A stretch of DNA of 64,000 bases from Mycobacterium sp. DL592 (GCF_011694515.1 NZ_CP050192.1:1911031-1975030), one strand, 5' to 3'; numbered from the stretch's first letter, positions 1 to 9,232 are shown. Translations and numbers: made by a program. The notes: generated by a model from the letters alone, not told the origin.

Positions 1-785
1 TCAAACTCGCCGCCCTGACCGCAGCCTCGGGCCCGGCCCGAGCGCTGACCATCGGCGCGGGCATCGCCACCCTCGCCTACGGGGCGGTCATCATGCTCGT
101 CAAACCGGATATCAAAGGCGCACTGGCACATTCGACCATGGCCCAGATGGGCTTCATGATCCTCACCTGCGGACTGGGGCTCTGGGCCGCGGCGGTCTTC
201 CACCTCGTCGCCCACGGCTTCTACAAGGCCACCCTGTTCCTGTCGTCCGGATCGGCCATCGCCTACCGGCGCCGCAAGGTGATGCTTCCGCCGGCCCCGC
301 CCACGGCTGCCCAGCGCTGCGCGGCGCTCATCGCGGCCCTGGCGCTGCCGACCGCCGCGCTCGGCCTGGCGGTGGCGGTGGTCCCGACGGGGTCGGGTGA
401 CCACGCCGCCGAGCGGGCGCTACTGCTCTTCGCCTGGGTGACGAGTGCTGCCGCCATCTGGGGCTGGCTCAAGCGCCGCCCGGGGCCCGCGGGAGTCCTG
501 GCCGCCGCCGCCTTCCTGGCGCCGGCCAGCCTGGCCTACGTCTGGCTCATCACCACGGTCAGCGGGTTCCTCGCCCCGGCGCTGCCCGCGGCGGTGCTCC
601 CGGCCGGCGCAACCTGGCTCATCACCGGGGCCGCCCTGACCCTGCTCGCCGGCCTGGCCGCACTGCGCGCGGCCCCCGGCGCCGACCGGCTGCAGCGGGC
701 CCTCTACGCCCGCGCCCTGAGCGCCGGCCACATCGCAGCACCCACATCCCCGAGTTCCATCCGACTGACAGGAGCCCGTTCATGA
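1..785 (+). CDS. dabB: DabB-like NuoL/MrpA-family membrane subunit (5' partial)
   Basis: The reading frame is open from base 3 and the true start lies left of the window, so only the last ~260 residues are visible. The segment AHSTMAQMGFM followed by HLVAHGFYKATLFL is the conserved core of NuoL/MrpA-type proton-conducting membrane proteins; several hydrophobic helices follow. Its stop overlaps the start of dabA (ATGA at 782-785). In known DAB systems the NuoL-like DabB forms an energy-coupled bicarbonate-accumulating complex with DabA. NuoL itself is unlikely because no other nuo gene is adjacent and the next gene is DabA. Inference: membrane subunit powering inorganic carbon uptake. Confidence 0.85.
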   Translation, partial: KLAALTAASGPARALTIGAGIATLAYGAVIMLVKPDIKGALAHSTMAQMGFMILTCGLGLWAAAVFHLVAHGFYKATLFLSSGSAIAYRRRKVMLPPAPPTAAQRCAALIAALALPTAALGLAVAVVPTGSGDHAAERALLLFAWVTSAAAIWGWLKRRPGPAGVLAAAAFLAPASLAYVWLITTVSGFLAPALPAAVLPAGATWLITGAALTLLAGLAALRAAPGADRLQRALYARALSAGHIAAPTSPSSIRLTGARS

Positions 786-3352
786 CGACCGCACACCTGG
801 AATCGAGCCTCGCCGAACGCCGGGCCCAGCTGCGCAGCGACATCACGCTCGCCGCCCGCGTGCTGCCCACCCACTACCCGCTGGAGACCTTCATCGCGGT
901 CAACCCGCTGGCCGGCCTGGAGAATCTGCCCTTCGAGCAGGCGGTCCGGCGCGCCGGGGATCTCTACGGCACCCGCGGCACCCTGGCCGAGGACGGCTTC
1001 CGCGACCTCTACCGGACGGGACGGATCACCGACGCCGACCTCGACCGGGCGCTGGAACGGCGCTATCCGAGCCTGCTGGCCCAACCGGCACTGCGGCTCG
1101 GCGGGCGCGACGTCACTCCCGCCGAACTGCTGCGCGGCGACCTGCTGCACGGCACCGGCACGCCGCAACCCGAGCGCCGCTACCGCACCAACGCCGAGCA
1201 GTTCGCCCCCGAGGTCGCCCGGATCGTCGACGCGCAGACCGCCAAATGGTGCTCGGCCTTCTTCGGCGCTGCGGGCTGGCCGATGCCGGGCCGCGAGGCC
1301 GGCTTCTACGCCGCCTGGCGGGGGCTGGCAGCGGCCGACCCGACACTGTCCCGCAAGGCCAGGGCCGCGCTGCGCGCGGTCGCCGAGCGGCCCGACGACG
1401 CTGTGCTGCAAGCGCTTTCGGCACTGGACGTGGGAGACGCCGACCGCGCTGCCTACCTACAGGCGCACCTGACCCGGCTGCCCGGCTGGGCGGCACACAT
1501 CCAGTGGTGCGCCGGCCGCGACAGGGGAGTGGACCTGATGTCCTACCTGGCTGTGCGGTTGAGCTACGAGGCGGTGCTGCTGGCCGGGAACCGGGGTGAG
1601 CGCGCCGCCGAGCAGGCTGCCGAGCGGATCCCCTCGGCACGGCAGCGCGCGGCGCACCTGAGCCAGGTGTGGGGTGTGGGCGAGGTGGCCGAAGCGGAGC
1701 TGACCGCCGCCGCCCGGGTGCTTGCCGCGCTGCCGGTAACCGCACGGGAAATGCTGTGGCAGAACGCCTTCGAAGGCCACTACCGCGATCAGCTGCTCGA
1801 CGCGCTGAGCGCCGCCGACGAGTGCCCGGAGCCGGCCGCCCCGCACACCCAGGTGGTCACCTGCATCGACACCCGCTCCGAAGGGTTGCGCAGGCACCTG
1901 GAGTCCAACGAGGGATACCAGACCTTCGGATTCGCCGGATTCTTCGCGGTCGCCATCCGGTTCACCGACCTTCTCGGTGGCGCCTCCTGTGACCTGTGCC
2001 CGGTGCTGATCGAGCCCAGCCACGAGATCCACGAGACACCGGCGCCCGGGACGACCGCCAAGGCCACCCGGCGGGCGGCGGGGTTCCGCGGACTGGCCGC
2101 GGCCGAATCGGCCTTCCACGCCGCCAAAGACGCACTGGCAGCACCGTTCACGCTCGCCGAGGCGGCCGGCTGGGTGGCAGCCCCCCTGTCGGCGGCCAAG
2201 ACGCTGACACCGGCGGCAAGTGGACGGTTGCGCAAGCGGCTGCGTGACCTGGTGGCCCCGCCGGCGCCGACCGAGCTGAACGTCGCCGACCTGTCCCTGG
2301 ACCAGCGGGCCCTGTTCGCTCAGGTGGCACTGACCACGATGGGCCTGACGGACCGGTTCGGCCGGCTGGTCGTACTGTGCGGGCACGCCAGCACGACCGA
2401 GAACAACCCGTACCAGGCAGCACTGGACTGCGGCGCCTGCGGCGGTCAGGCCGGCGGTCCCAACGCCCGCACCGCCGCGGCGATCCTGAACCAGACCGAC
2501 GTCCGCGACGAGCTGCGGCCGCTGGGCATCGACATCCCGGACCACACCTGGTTTCTGGCAGCCCAGCACGACACCGCCACCGACCAGGTGACGGTGCTCG
2601 ACGCCCACCTGATCCCCGCCTCGCACCGGGATCAGGTCGCGGGGCTGCAGGATGCGCTGGCCGGCGCCGGTGCCGCCCTGGCCGCCGAACGCGGCGCACT
2701 GCTACCCGGCGCGCCGCGGGACATGTCGCCGATGCGGGCCGCGCGCCACGTCGTGGGCCGCTCGCTGGACTGGGCCCAGGTCTACCCGGAGTGGGGACTG
2801 GCAGGCAATGCCGCCTTCGTGGTGGGCCCACGCGAGATGTCCCGCGGAATCGACCTGCAGCGCAGGACATTCCTGCACTCCTACTCCGCCGAGGTCGACC
2901 CGGACGGCAGCGCACTGGAGACGATCCTGACCGCACCGCTGGTGGTCGCACAGTGGATCAACTGCCAGTACTACTTCTCCGCGGTCGCACCCGAGGTGTT
3001 CGGTGCCGGCACCAAGACCATCCACAATGTGGTCGGCACCGCCGGTGTCATCGCCGGACACGAAGGGGACCTGCGGCTCGGGCTGCCCTGGCAGTCGGTG
3101 GCCACCGGCCAGGGGCTGACCCACGAGCCCCTGCGGCTGCTCGCGGTCATCCAGGCCCCGCTCGAGCGGATCGACATGGTGGTCGAACGCAACCCGATCC
3201 TGCAGCGGCTCTTCGGCAACGGCTGGGTCAGCGTGGCCGCCCGCGAGACCCCTGGGCAGGAATGGCAGAGATGGACGATCGCCGGATGGCGATCCTGGAC
3301 CGAAAACAACAGCACCCCAGAAGTTCTCGACGAAGAGGAGATGGTTCCATGA
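782..3352 (+). CDS. dabA: DabA inorganic carbon transporter subunit (UPF0753/DUF2309)
   Basis: An 856-residue protein of the DUF2309/UPF0753 family. DabA is the cytoplasmic zinc subunit of the DAB dissolved-inorganic-carbon accumulation complex and carries a beta-carbonic-anhydrase-like site. The expected ligands are visible: C361-x-D363-x-R365 (CIDTRSE) and H535 with C550 (CGHAST...DCGACGG). It starts inside the dabB stop by an ATGA overlap and ends in another ATGA overlap with a PII-like gene, so all are co-translated. Length is typical. With DabB it should hydrate CO2 vectorially to bicarbonate for carboxylases. No Rubisco is in the window, so the role may be anaplerotic carbon supply at ambient CO2. 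Confidence 0.93.
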   Translation: MTTAHLESSLAERRAQLRSDITLAARVLPTHYPLETFIAVNPLAGLENLPFEQAVRRAGDLYGTRGTLAEDGFRDLYRTGRITDADLDRALERRYPSLLAQPALRLGGRDVTPAELLRGDLLHGTGTPQPERRYRTNAEQFAPEVARIVDAQTAKWCSAFFGAAGWPMPGREAGFYAAWRGLAAADPTLSRKARAALRAVAERPDDAVLQALSALDVGDADRAAYLQAHLTRLPGWAAHIQWCAGRDRGVDLMSYLAVRLSYEAVLLAGNRGERAAEQAAERIPSARQRAAHLSQVWGVGEVAEAELTAAARVLAALPVTAREMLWQNAFEGHYRDQLLDALSAADECPEPAAPHTQVVTCIDTRSEGLRRHLESNEGYQTFGFAGFFAVAIRFTDLLGGASCDLCPVLIEPSHEIHETPAPGTTAKATRRAAGFRGLAAAESAFHAAKDALAAPFTLAEAAGWVAAPLSAAKTLTPAASGRLRKRLRDLVAPPAPTELNVADLSLDQRALFAQVALTTMGLTDRFGRLVVLCGHASTTENNPYQAALDCGACGGQAGGPNARTAAAILNQTDVRDELRPLGIDIPDHTWFLAAQHDTATDQVTVLDAHLIPASHRDQVAGLQDALAGAGAALAAERGALLPGAPRDMSPMRAARHVVGRSLDWAQVYPEWGLAGNAAFVVGPREMSRGIDLQRRTFLHSYSAEVDPDGSALETILTAPLVVAQWINCQYYFSAVAPEVFGAGTKTIHNVVGTAGVIAGHEGDLRLGLPWQSVATGQGLTHEPLRLLAVIQAPLERIDMVVERNPILQRLFGNGWVSVAARETPGQEWQRWTIAGWRSWTENNSTPEVLDEEEMVP

Positions 3353-3672
3353 CCGCACCGCCACTGACCAAGATGACCAAGATTGAGGTCGTCGTCGCCG
3401 GAAGCGACGCGCCCGCGGTGCGCGAGCTCATCCAGAGCGTCGGCGCCACCGGATTCACCAGCCTGTCCGGGGTCTCCGGCCTCGGCCACAGCGGATACCA
3501 CCAGGGCCGGCTGCTGTTCAACCAGCAGGCCGCGCTGGAACTGCTGATCACCGTGGTGCCCGAAGACAAGGTCGACGCACTGCTGGCGGGGCTTCGGCCC
3601 CTGCTCGATGCCTCGTCCGGCGTGATGTTCGTGACCGAGACCTATGTCAGCCGACCCGACTACTTCTCCTGA
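3349..3672 (+). CDS. PII-like signalling protein of the DAB operon
   Basis: A 107-residue protein starting at the ATGA overlap with dabA (MTAPPLTKMTKIEVVV). The ferredoxin-like PII pattern is recognisable: an N-terminal beta strand, a VRELIQSVGATGFT helix-turn, a GYHQGRL T-loop-like segment, LLITVVPEDKVDALL and a C-terminal GVMFVTETYV strand. The canonical GlnB uridylylation tyrosine context is absent. Small PII-like proteins occur beside DAB and other bicarbonate transporters (SbtB-type), where they sense nucleotides or bicarbonate and gate transport. Inference: regulator of the DabA/DabB complex. Its ligand cannot be told from sequence. Confidence 0.8.
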   Translation: MTAPPLTKMTKIEVVVAGSDAPAVRELIQSVGATGFTSLSGVSGLGHSGYHQGRLLFNQQAALELLITVVPEDKVDALLAGLRPLLDASSGVMFVTETYVSRPDYFS

Positions 3673-3701
3673 TTCGCCCACTGAAAGAAAGGTTCACCAC
3701 C

Positions 3702-4310
3702 ATGTCTGATCCGATGAGCGCCTGGCAGCGACTGCGTGCGGGCAACGAGTTGTTCTTCCGCCCGGTGCGCCCACAGCGGGACAATTTTCACCAGGGCCCA
3801 CCCGTCGCCGCGGTATTCCGTTGCGCGGACGCCGAAGTCGCCAGCGAAGTGGTGTTCGGCCAGAGCTGGGGCTCGCTGCTGGACCTGAGCACCTGGGGCC
3901 ACGTCGTCGACACCGGCGTCCTCGGAACCCTCGAGCACGCGGTCGAGGCGTACGAGGTGCCGCTGATCGTGGTGCTCGGCCATCACAACTGCAGCGCGAT
4001 GCGCGCCGCGCTGCGGGCCTGGGACACCGCCGAGATCCCCGACGGCGCCAGCCGGCTGGCTGTCGAGCAGGCGCTCACCTCGATCGTGCGGCGAGGATCG
4101 GCGGCAGACAGCGTCGACTCCGTGGCGGCCGCCCACATCGTGTCGGTAGGGATGTCGCTGCTGGAGAAGTCACCGGTGATCGCCCGGCGCGTCGATGCCG
4201 GGCTGTGCGGAATCGTCTGCGCCACAACCGACCACAACGGACGGATCCAGCCCTATGCCACCGTCGGTGCGCTCGGTGAGGCGGGTGACACGCTGCTCGA
4301 GTGCGTCTGA
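3702..4310 (+). CDS. Beta-carbonic-anhydrase homologue lacking the active-site Arg
   Basis: A 202-residue beta-class carbonic anhydrase homologue, 29 nt downstream of the PII-like gene and preceded by a purine-rich GAAAGAAAGG ribosome site. The zinc ligands are C41, H94 and C97 (VFRCADAE and GHHNCSAM). The family motif C-x-D-x-R reads C41-A-D43-A-E45, so the arginine that pairs with the aspartate is replaced by glutamate. The rest (HVVDTGVLGTLEHAV, PLIVVLGH) is close to CanB/Rv3588c-type enzymes. Context places it with DIC accumulation. It may have altered or lost hydratase activity, or serve as a bicarbonate-sensing partner. Confidence 0.85.
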   Translation: MSDPMSAWQRLRAGNELFFRPVRPQRDNFHQGPPVAAVFRCADAEVASEVVFGQSWGSLLDLSTWGHVVDTGVLGTLEHAVEAYEVPLIVVLGHHNCSAMRAALRAWDTAEIPDGASRLAVEQALTSIVRRGSAADSVDSVAAAHIVSVGMSLLEKSPVIARRVDAGLCGIVCATTDHNGRIQPYATVGALGEAGDTLLECV

Positions 4311-4314
4311 ACGG

Positions 4315-5466
4315 CTATAGCGACCGGCTGATGATCTGCTTCATCACCTCGTTGGCGCCGGCGTAGATGCGCTGAACCCGGGCATCCTCGTACATGCGGG
4401 CGATCAGGTACTCCCGCATGTAGCCGTACCCACCGTGCAGTTGCACGCAGCGGTCGATGACGGCGCACTGCTGGTCGGTGATCCAGTATTTGGCCATCGC
4501 GGCATCGCTGCCGTCGAGTTCGCCGCGTAAGTGCGATTCGACGCAGTGGTCGAAGAAGGTGCGGCAGGTACGCGCGATCGTGGCGCACTCGGCGAGTTCG
4601 AAGGCCGTGTTCTGGAAGTCGAACAGGCTGTGCCCGAAGGCTTCCCGGGACTTGGTGTAGGAGACCGTCTCGTCGACCGCGCGTTCCAGCCCGCCGATTG
4701 CCTGGGCGGCGACCACCAGTCGTTCCTGGCCGAGCTGGTCGATCATCTGGCCGAAGCCCTGGCCTTCCTCGGGTCCGAGCAGATTGGCCACCGGCACCGC
4801 GACATCGGTGAAGGACATCTCGGCGGTGTCCGCGCCGTGCTGGCCCACCTTGTCGAGCACCCTGGTCACCTGGAAGCCGGGAGCGTCGTGCAGGTCGATC
4901 AGCAGCAGGGAGATTCCCCGCGCCCCTGCCTTGGGGTCGGTTTTGACGGCGAGCAGGATCATGTCCGCCGAGCCGCCGTTGGTGATGAACGTCTTCGAAC
5001 CGTTGACGATGTACTCGTCGCCCCGGCGCACCGCCGTGGTGCGGATGGCTTTGAGGTCCGAGCCCGCGCCCGGCTCGGTCATGCCGATGGCGCAGAGCAT
5101 CTCGCCGGTGGCCATCGGCGGCAGCCAGGTGCGTTTCTGGTCCTCTGAGCCGTACTTGACGATGTAGTGCGGGACGATGCCGCTGTGCACGCCGATTCCC
5201 AGCGACAGGTCACCGGCGTACCCCTGCGCGTCGAGCACGGCGAGGTCGTGTGCGAACGTGCCGCCGCCGCCACCGTATTCCTCGGGAACCGAACACAGCA
5301 GCAGGCCCAGCTTGCCGGCCTCCAGCCAGACGTCGCGGTCGATGTGACGCTGGGCGTCCCACTTGTCGACGTGGGCCACCACTTCGCGTTCGAAGAAGCC
5401 CAGCGCCAGTTCGTAGAGCGCACCGACTTCGTCGTCGTGCCAGGAAGGTGTGTGCTTGCGGCCCAT
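4315..5466 (-). CDS. Acyl-CoA dehydrogenase
   Basis: A 383-residue acyl-CoA dehydrogenase when started at the ATG at 5466 (MGRKHTPSWHDDE); an upstream ATG would run into the doxX gene and adds a non-homologous Arg-rich leader. Family features are FAD/substrate segments MLCAIGMTEPGAGSDL and GSKTFITNGG, a helical C-terminal domain with QLHGGYGYMREY, and the catalytic-Glu region IYAGANEV. The reaction is alpha,beta-dehydrogenation of an acyl-CoA with electrons passed to ETF; the substrate chain is unknown. It lies 2 nt downstream of the DoxX gene in a two-gene operon and ends tail-to-tail with the carbonic anhydrase gene. Confidence 0.92.
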   Translation of the reverse strand: MGRKHTPSWHDDEVGALYELALGFFEREVVAHVDKWDAQRHIDRDVWLEAGKLGLLLCSVPEEYGGGGGTFAHDLAVLDAQGYAGDLSLGIGVHSGIVPHYIVKYGSEDQKRTWLPPMATGEMLCAIGMTEPGAGSDLKAIRTTAVRRGDEYIVNGSKTFITNGGSADMILLAVKTDPKAGARGISLLLIDLHDAPGFQVTRVLDKVGQHGADTAEMSFTDVAVPVANLLGPEEGQGFGQMIDQLGQERLVVAAQAIGGLERAVDETVSYTKSREAFGHSLFDFQNTAFELAECATIARTCRTFFDHCVESHLRGELDGSDAAMAKYWITDQQCAVIDRCVQLHGGYGYMREYLIARMYEDARVQRIYAGANEVMKQIISRSL

Positions 5467-5468
5467 GA

Positions 5469-5870
5469 CTAGGCTTTCCGCACGGCGAAGGCGCCGACAC
5501 CGGCGAACCCGATGAGCAGGAACGAGAAGCAGTAGAGGATCGCCAGTTCGCCACCATTGTCGATGGGCCACAACGCTTTCGGCTGGTGCTCGGTGAAGTA
5601 CGCGTAGGCCATCTGTCCGGAGCCGATGATCGCCGCGATTCGGGTGATCACACCCAGTCCCAGGATGACCAGAATGCCGACGACGAGTTCGATCACGCCG
5701 GCGTACCAGTAGGGCCAGGTGCCGACGGGCACGGCCCCGCCCTGGGAGATGGGCCAGGCGAACAGTTTGACCGTGCCGTGGATGGCGAACAGGAAGCCGA
5801 CGACGATGCGGAACACGCCGAGCACGGGGGAGTGGTAGGTGTTCAGGCGAGCGTCCAGTTTCTGAGACAT
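5469..5870 (-). CDS. DoxX family membrane protein
   Basis: A 133-residue protein with four predicted transmembrane helices and the DoxX/DoxD-like signature (VLGVFRIVVGFLFAIHGTVKLF near the N-terminus, then WYAGVIELVVGILVILG). Some family members act in membrane redox homeostasis (the MRC complex of mycobacteria) or quinone reactions, but many are uncharacterised. It is the first gene of a two-gene unit with the acyl-CoA dehydrogenase (2-nt gap). Start ATG at 5870; no strong Shine-Dalgarno is seen. Confidence 0.85.
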   Translation of the reverse strand: MSQKLDARLNTYHSPVLGVFRIVVGFLFAIHGTVKLFAWPISQGGAVPVGTWPYWYAGVIELVVGILVILGLGVITRIAAIIGSGQMAYAYFTEHQPKALWPIDNGGELAILYCFSFLLIGFAGVGAFAVRKA

Positions 5871-6008
5871 GGCTGAAAGCCTACTATTCGGACTGCGGTC
5901 CGGTCCGTGTCGCTCGTTGTGATCGGAGCGCAGGTCAGGCCGCCCAAGGGGCGGGACTGTGGATCCGGCCGGTGTGCCCGGGATCGGTCGGTTGACAGTG
6001 TCTGCCTG

Positions 6009-6346
6009 TTAGGAGGCCGAGTTCGCCCCCGGCAGACCCGCCTGGGTGCCGCTGCCGCCGCTGCCGCCGACACCGACAGCGCCCCCCTGGCCGCCCTGCG
6101 TGTTGGTAGAACCACCGGCTCCGAGTCCGCCGGTGCCGCCGGCGGAACCGCTGTCACCTGCAGCACCATTACCAGGGTCAGCGCCGGCGCTGGCACCGCC
6201 GCCACCACCGCCGCCGGTGCCCGCGCCGCCCATGCCGCCGTCGCCGCCAGCACCCGAATTTGCAGGGACGGTGCTGTTCGCGTTGCCGCCGGCGCCACCG
6301 TTGCCCGCACTGCCGGTGGTCGAGCCGGCCCCTCCGCCACCACCGC
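6009..6346 (-). pseudogene. 3' fragment of a PGRS-type Gly-rich protein gene
   Basis: On the minus strand this stretch reads as Gly/Ala/Asn-rich repeats (runs of GGGG, GNGGAGGN, GGTGGLGAGG) and ends LPGANSAS with a TAA stop at 6009. It is in a different frame from the 5' portion at 6504-7417 and has no start or signal peptide of its own. It is most simply the C-terminal part of the same gene, separated from it by the non-genomic segment at 6347-6503. Repeat units between the two parts may also be missing. Confidence 0.6.
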
Positions 6347-6503
6347 CAGTGCGGGCAACGGTGGCGCCGGTGGCAACGAGAGCAGCACCTTCCCTGTTTC
6401 TTTAGTATAAGGATGGATTGTGTTTTTTTTTTTAATCATACGGCGATCACGAGAATCTCACCTCTCCTCTTCGTCGGCAGCGTCAGATGTTTCTAAGAGA
6501 CGG
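6347..6503. other. Fold-back plus Illumina/Nextera adapter chimera (assembly artefact)
   Basis: Bases 6347-6396 are the reverse complement of 6263-6312 (about 46 of 50 match, 34-nt loop). An AT-rich low-complexity tract follows, with a run of 11 T at 6423-6433. From 6434 the sequence tracks the Illumina P5 oligo (AATCATACGGCGA at 6434-6446, one difference from P5). The exact Nextera 14-mer TCGTCGGCAGCGTC sits at 6471-6484, and a Tn5 mosaic end with three mismatches (AGATGTTTCTAAGAGACGG) at 6485-6503. Genomic GC-rich PGRS sequence resumes at 6504. This is library sequence assembled into the contig, not biology. Confidence 0.92.
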
Positions 6504-7417
6504 ACGCCGTAGAGGGAGAACTGCCCGGTGGACCCCCCGTTACCGCCAGTGCCGCCGGCCTGGCCCGCGGTCACCGCCGCCCCGCCGTTACCGCCGCGAC
6601 CCCCGGATCCGGAGAACACCCCGCCACGGCCACCGGTGCCGCCGGCCTGGCCGGCCAGCCCGGTCCCGCCGTTACCGCCGTTACCGAACAGTCCGCCGTC
6701 ACCGCCGGCGCCGCCGTTGTAGCCGTTGCCGCCGTTACCCAACAGCCCGGCGTTGCCGCCGTTGCAGGCCACCCCACCGGTGCAGGAGGTGGCGTCGTAG
6801 GAGAAGCCGTTGCCGATCAACAACCCGGCATCAGGGTGGGTGGCGGTGCCGTTGCCGATGAAGATCGCGATGAAATCAGTGACCGGGTTACTCGTCAGCG
6901 CCGCACTCGAGGCCAGGGCGGTCGGAGTGACCGTCGCGGTACGCGCCGTGCTCTGGCGGCGGGTAGCGACCAGCGTCGAGGACAGATACACCGCTGCGGC
7001 CGGAGCCACCGGCCCCGGCACCGACGAGGAGCGCCCGGACTGGCCCACCGCGACCGCGCGCACCGAACTCACCGCCGCGACCGTGTCGGTCGTGGCGACC
7101 GAGGATACCGACGACGCTGCGCCCGCCACCGTGGACGCCGTGCCCGCCGGGGCCTTACTGGCTCCCGGCGTCACACCGGCCCGCGCACTGCTGCCCGCGG
7201 TCGTGGTGCGGGCCGTATGCCCTGCACTGCGTGCCGGCCCCGCAGCCGACGACGAGTCCGAGCTACCCGACCCGCTATCCGCCCACGCCAGCGCCGGCAG
7301 GGCCGCAATCCCGACCCCCACCCCCAACGCAATCGCCAAACCACCCACGCGGCCCACATACCGGGCGTAGCCCTGGCGCCGGTGATTCCCATCAATGAGG
7401 CTGTTCGCTGCGTCCAC
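6504..7417 (-). CDS. PGRS-like exported Gly-rich repeat protein, 5' portion
   Basis: I place the start at GTG 7417, giving DAANSLIDGNHRRQG and then the leader YVGRVGGLAIALGVGVG ending ALAWA-DS, a signal peptide typical of mycobacterial PGRS-family proteins. The upstream ATG adds an improbable 59-residue Cys/Arg-rich extension. After the leader come a Ser/Ala/Thr-rich linker, a conserved segment (NPVTDFIAIFIGNGTATHPDAGLLIGNG) and GGxGG repeats (LLGNGGNGYNGG, GGTGGRGG). There is no PE domain. The open frame runs on to 6458, but the residues after 6504 are adapter-encoded. Function unknown; surface or cell-wall location inferred. Confidence 0.75.
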
Positions 7418-7795
7418 TCGACACCCCTGCCACACGACGCGGCCCCGACACCGCGCATTCGTGGACAATGCAAACACAACAACGCACCCACCGAAGCGAC
7501 TTAACGCCGTTTGCGAGGAATCACCCACCCGTACGACACATCCCTCAGCAGACAAGCTCACCAGGGCGTGTGCCCTCGGCCCTGACGTGGGCAACGCGGC
7601 CGCTCGGCAGAGTGTTTCGGCAACTCACAGTCATCCGCACGCCGCTCAGTCCCAAAGTTCGCCAGCACTCCACCAGCGGGCTCATGGCCAGATACCAACG
7701 AGTCCACCTGCTCGACGACCGGGTTAGTGATCGCCGAGCAGATGGACTCGGTCAGGCAGCTGGGCAGGTCGGCGCGTTAGCCGACTTACACGTCC
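7418..7795. other. Intergenic region between the PGRS-like gene and glnA
   Basis: No convincing gene is seen in these 378 bases. They should hold the promoter of the PGRS-like gene (minus strand) and the 3' end of the glnA transcript. A short hairpin GTCGGC-GCGTTA-GCCGAC lies at 7768-7785, just past the glnA stop, without a T tract. The last bases of glnA contain a tandem GACGTGTAAG duplication, so the stop codon appears twice. Confidence 0.5.
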
Positions 7796-9232
7796 TTACA
7801 CGTCGTAGTAGAGCGCGAACTCGTACGGGTGCGGCCGGATCTGGATCGGCAGGATCTCGTTCTCACGCTTGTAGGAGATCCAGGTCTCGATGAGGTCCTC
7901 GGTGAACACGCCGCCTTCGGTCAGGTAGTCGTGATCCTGCTCCAGCCGGTCGATCACCGCCGACAGCGAGGTGGGCGCCTGCGGGATGTTGGCGGCCTCG
8001 TCCGGCGGCAGCTCGTAGAGGTCCTTGTCGACCGGGGCCTGAGGCTCGATCTTCTTCTTGATGCCGTCGATGCCGGCCAGCAGCATCGCCGCGAACGCCA
8101 GGTACGGGTTACCCGAACTGTCCGGTGCGCGGAACTCCAGGCGCTTGGCCTTCGGGTTGTTACCGGTGATCGGGATGCGGACGGCGGCCGAGCGGTTGCG
8201 CTGGCTGTACACCAGGTTGATCGGAGCCTCGTAGCCAGGCACCAGACGCTTGTAGGAGTTCACCGTGGGGTTGGTAAACGCCAGCAGTGATGGGGCGTGG
8301 TGCAGGATGCCGCCGATGTAGTGGCGTGCCAGATCCGACAGCCCGGCGTAGCCCGACTCGTCGTGGAACAGCGGCTTGCCGTCCTTCCACAGCGACTGGT
8401 GCACATGCATACCGGACCCGTTGTCACCGAACAGCGGCTTGGGCATGAAGGTCACCGTCTTGCCGGCGGCCCAGGCGGTGTTCTTGACGATGTACTTGAA
8501 CAACAGCACGTCATCGGCCGCGGCCAGCAGCGTGTTGAACTTGTAGTTGATCTCCGCCTGGCCGGCGGTACCCACCTCATGGTGGCCGCGCTCGATGGTG
8601 AATCCGGCGTTCTGCAGATTCGTGGTGATGTCGTCGCGCAGATCGACATAGTGATCGTACGGGGCAACCGGAAAGTAGCCACCCTTCGTCCGTACCTTGT
8701 AGCCGCGGTTTGCGCTGCCGTCGGCCTCGAACGGCTCGCCGGTGTTCCACCAGCCCGACTCCGAATCCACCTCGTAGAAGGTGCCGTTGATCTTGGAATC
8801 GAAGCTCACCGAGTCGAAAATGTAGAACTCGGCCTCGGCGCCGAAGTAGGCGGTGTCAGCGATACCTGTACTGACCAGGTAGTTCTCCGCCTTGCGTGCC
8901 ACGTTTCGCGGGTCGCGGGAGTAGGCCTCGCGGGTGAAGGGGTCATGTACGAAGAAGCTGACGTTGAGTGTTTTCGCAGCCCGGAACGGGTCGATGCGCG
9001 CTGTTCCCGGGTCGGGCAGCAGCAGCATGTCCGACTCGTGAATCGACTGGAAGCCGCGCACTGAAGAGCCGTCGAACGCCAGACCGTCCTCGAAGACGCT
9101 CTCGTCGAACGCGGCGGCGGGGATCGAGAAGTGCTGGACCACACCGGGCAGGTCACAGAATCGGATGTCGACGTATTCGACCTTCTCGTCCTTGATCTGC
9201 TTGAAGATGTCGTCAGCGTTCTTTTCTGCCAC
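7796..9232 (-). CDS. glnA: Glutamine synthetase type I (GlnA1)
   Basis: Ammonia-assimilating glutamine synthetase, 478 residues from GTG 9232 ([20 protein letters not shown]). This start has AAGGAG seven bases upstream and matches the N-terminus of mycobacterial GlnA1; an upstream ATG at 9277 adds 15 unrelated residues. Signatures include FDGSSVRGF, the ATP-site region [31 protein letters not shown], the Glu-flap/active-site segment [13 protein letters not shown], and [10 protein letters not shown], the adenylylation-tyrosine region of beta-type GSI. The C-terminus [13 protein letters not shown] is diagnostic. The dodecameric enzyme is normally controlled by adenylylation (GlnE) and GlnR. Neighbours keep the Rv2220-Rv2219A order. 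Confidence 0.97.
   Translation of the reverse strand: MAEKNADDIFKQIKDEKVEYVDIRFCDLPGVVQHFSIPAAAFDESVFEDGLAFDGSSVRGFQSIHESDMLLLPDPGTARIDPFRAAKTLNVSFFVHDPFTREAYSRDPRNVARKAENYLVSTGIADTAYFGAEAEFYIFDSVSFDSKINGTFYEVDSESGWWNTGEPFEADGSANRGYKVRTKGGYFPVAPYDHYVDLRDDITTNLQNAGFTIERGHHEVGTAGQAEINYKFNTLLAAADDVLLFKYIVKNTAWAAGKTVTFMPKPLFGDNGSGMHVHQSLWKDGKPLFHDESGYAGLSDLARHYIGGILHHAPSLLAFTNPTVNSYKRLVPGYEAPINLVYSQRNRSAAVRIPITGNNPKAKRLEFRAPDSSGNPYLAFAAMLLAGIDGIKKKIEPQAPVDKDLYELPPDEAANIPQAPTSLSAVIDRLEQDHDYLTEGGVFTEDLIETWISYKRENEILPIQIRPHPYEFALYYDV

Noticed and set aside
6263..6396. Inverted repeat in the PGRS region as a natural structure
   Set aside because: PGRS repeats are direct, not inverted, and the right arm decays into a T11 run and adapter sequence, so it is treated as a read fold-back.
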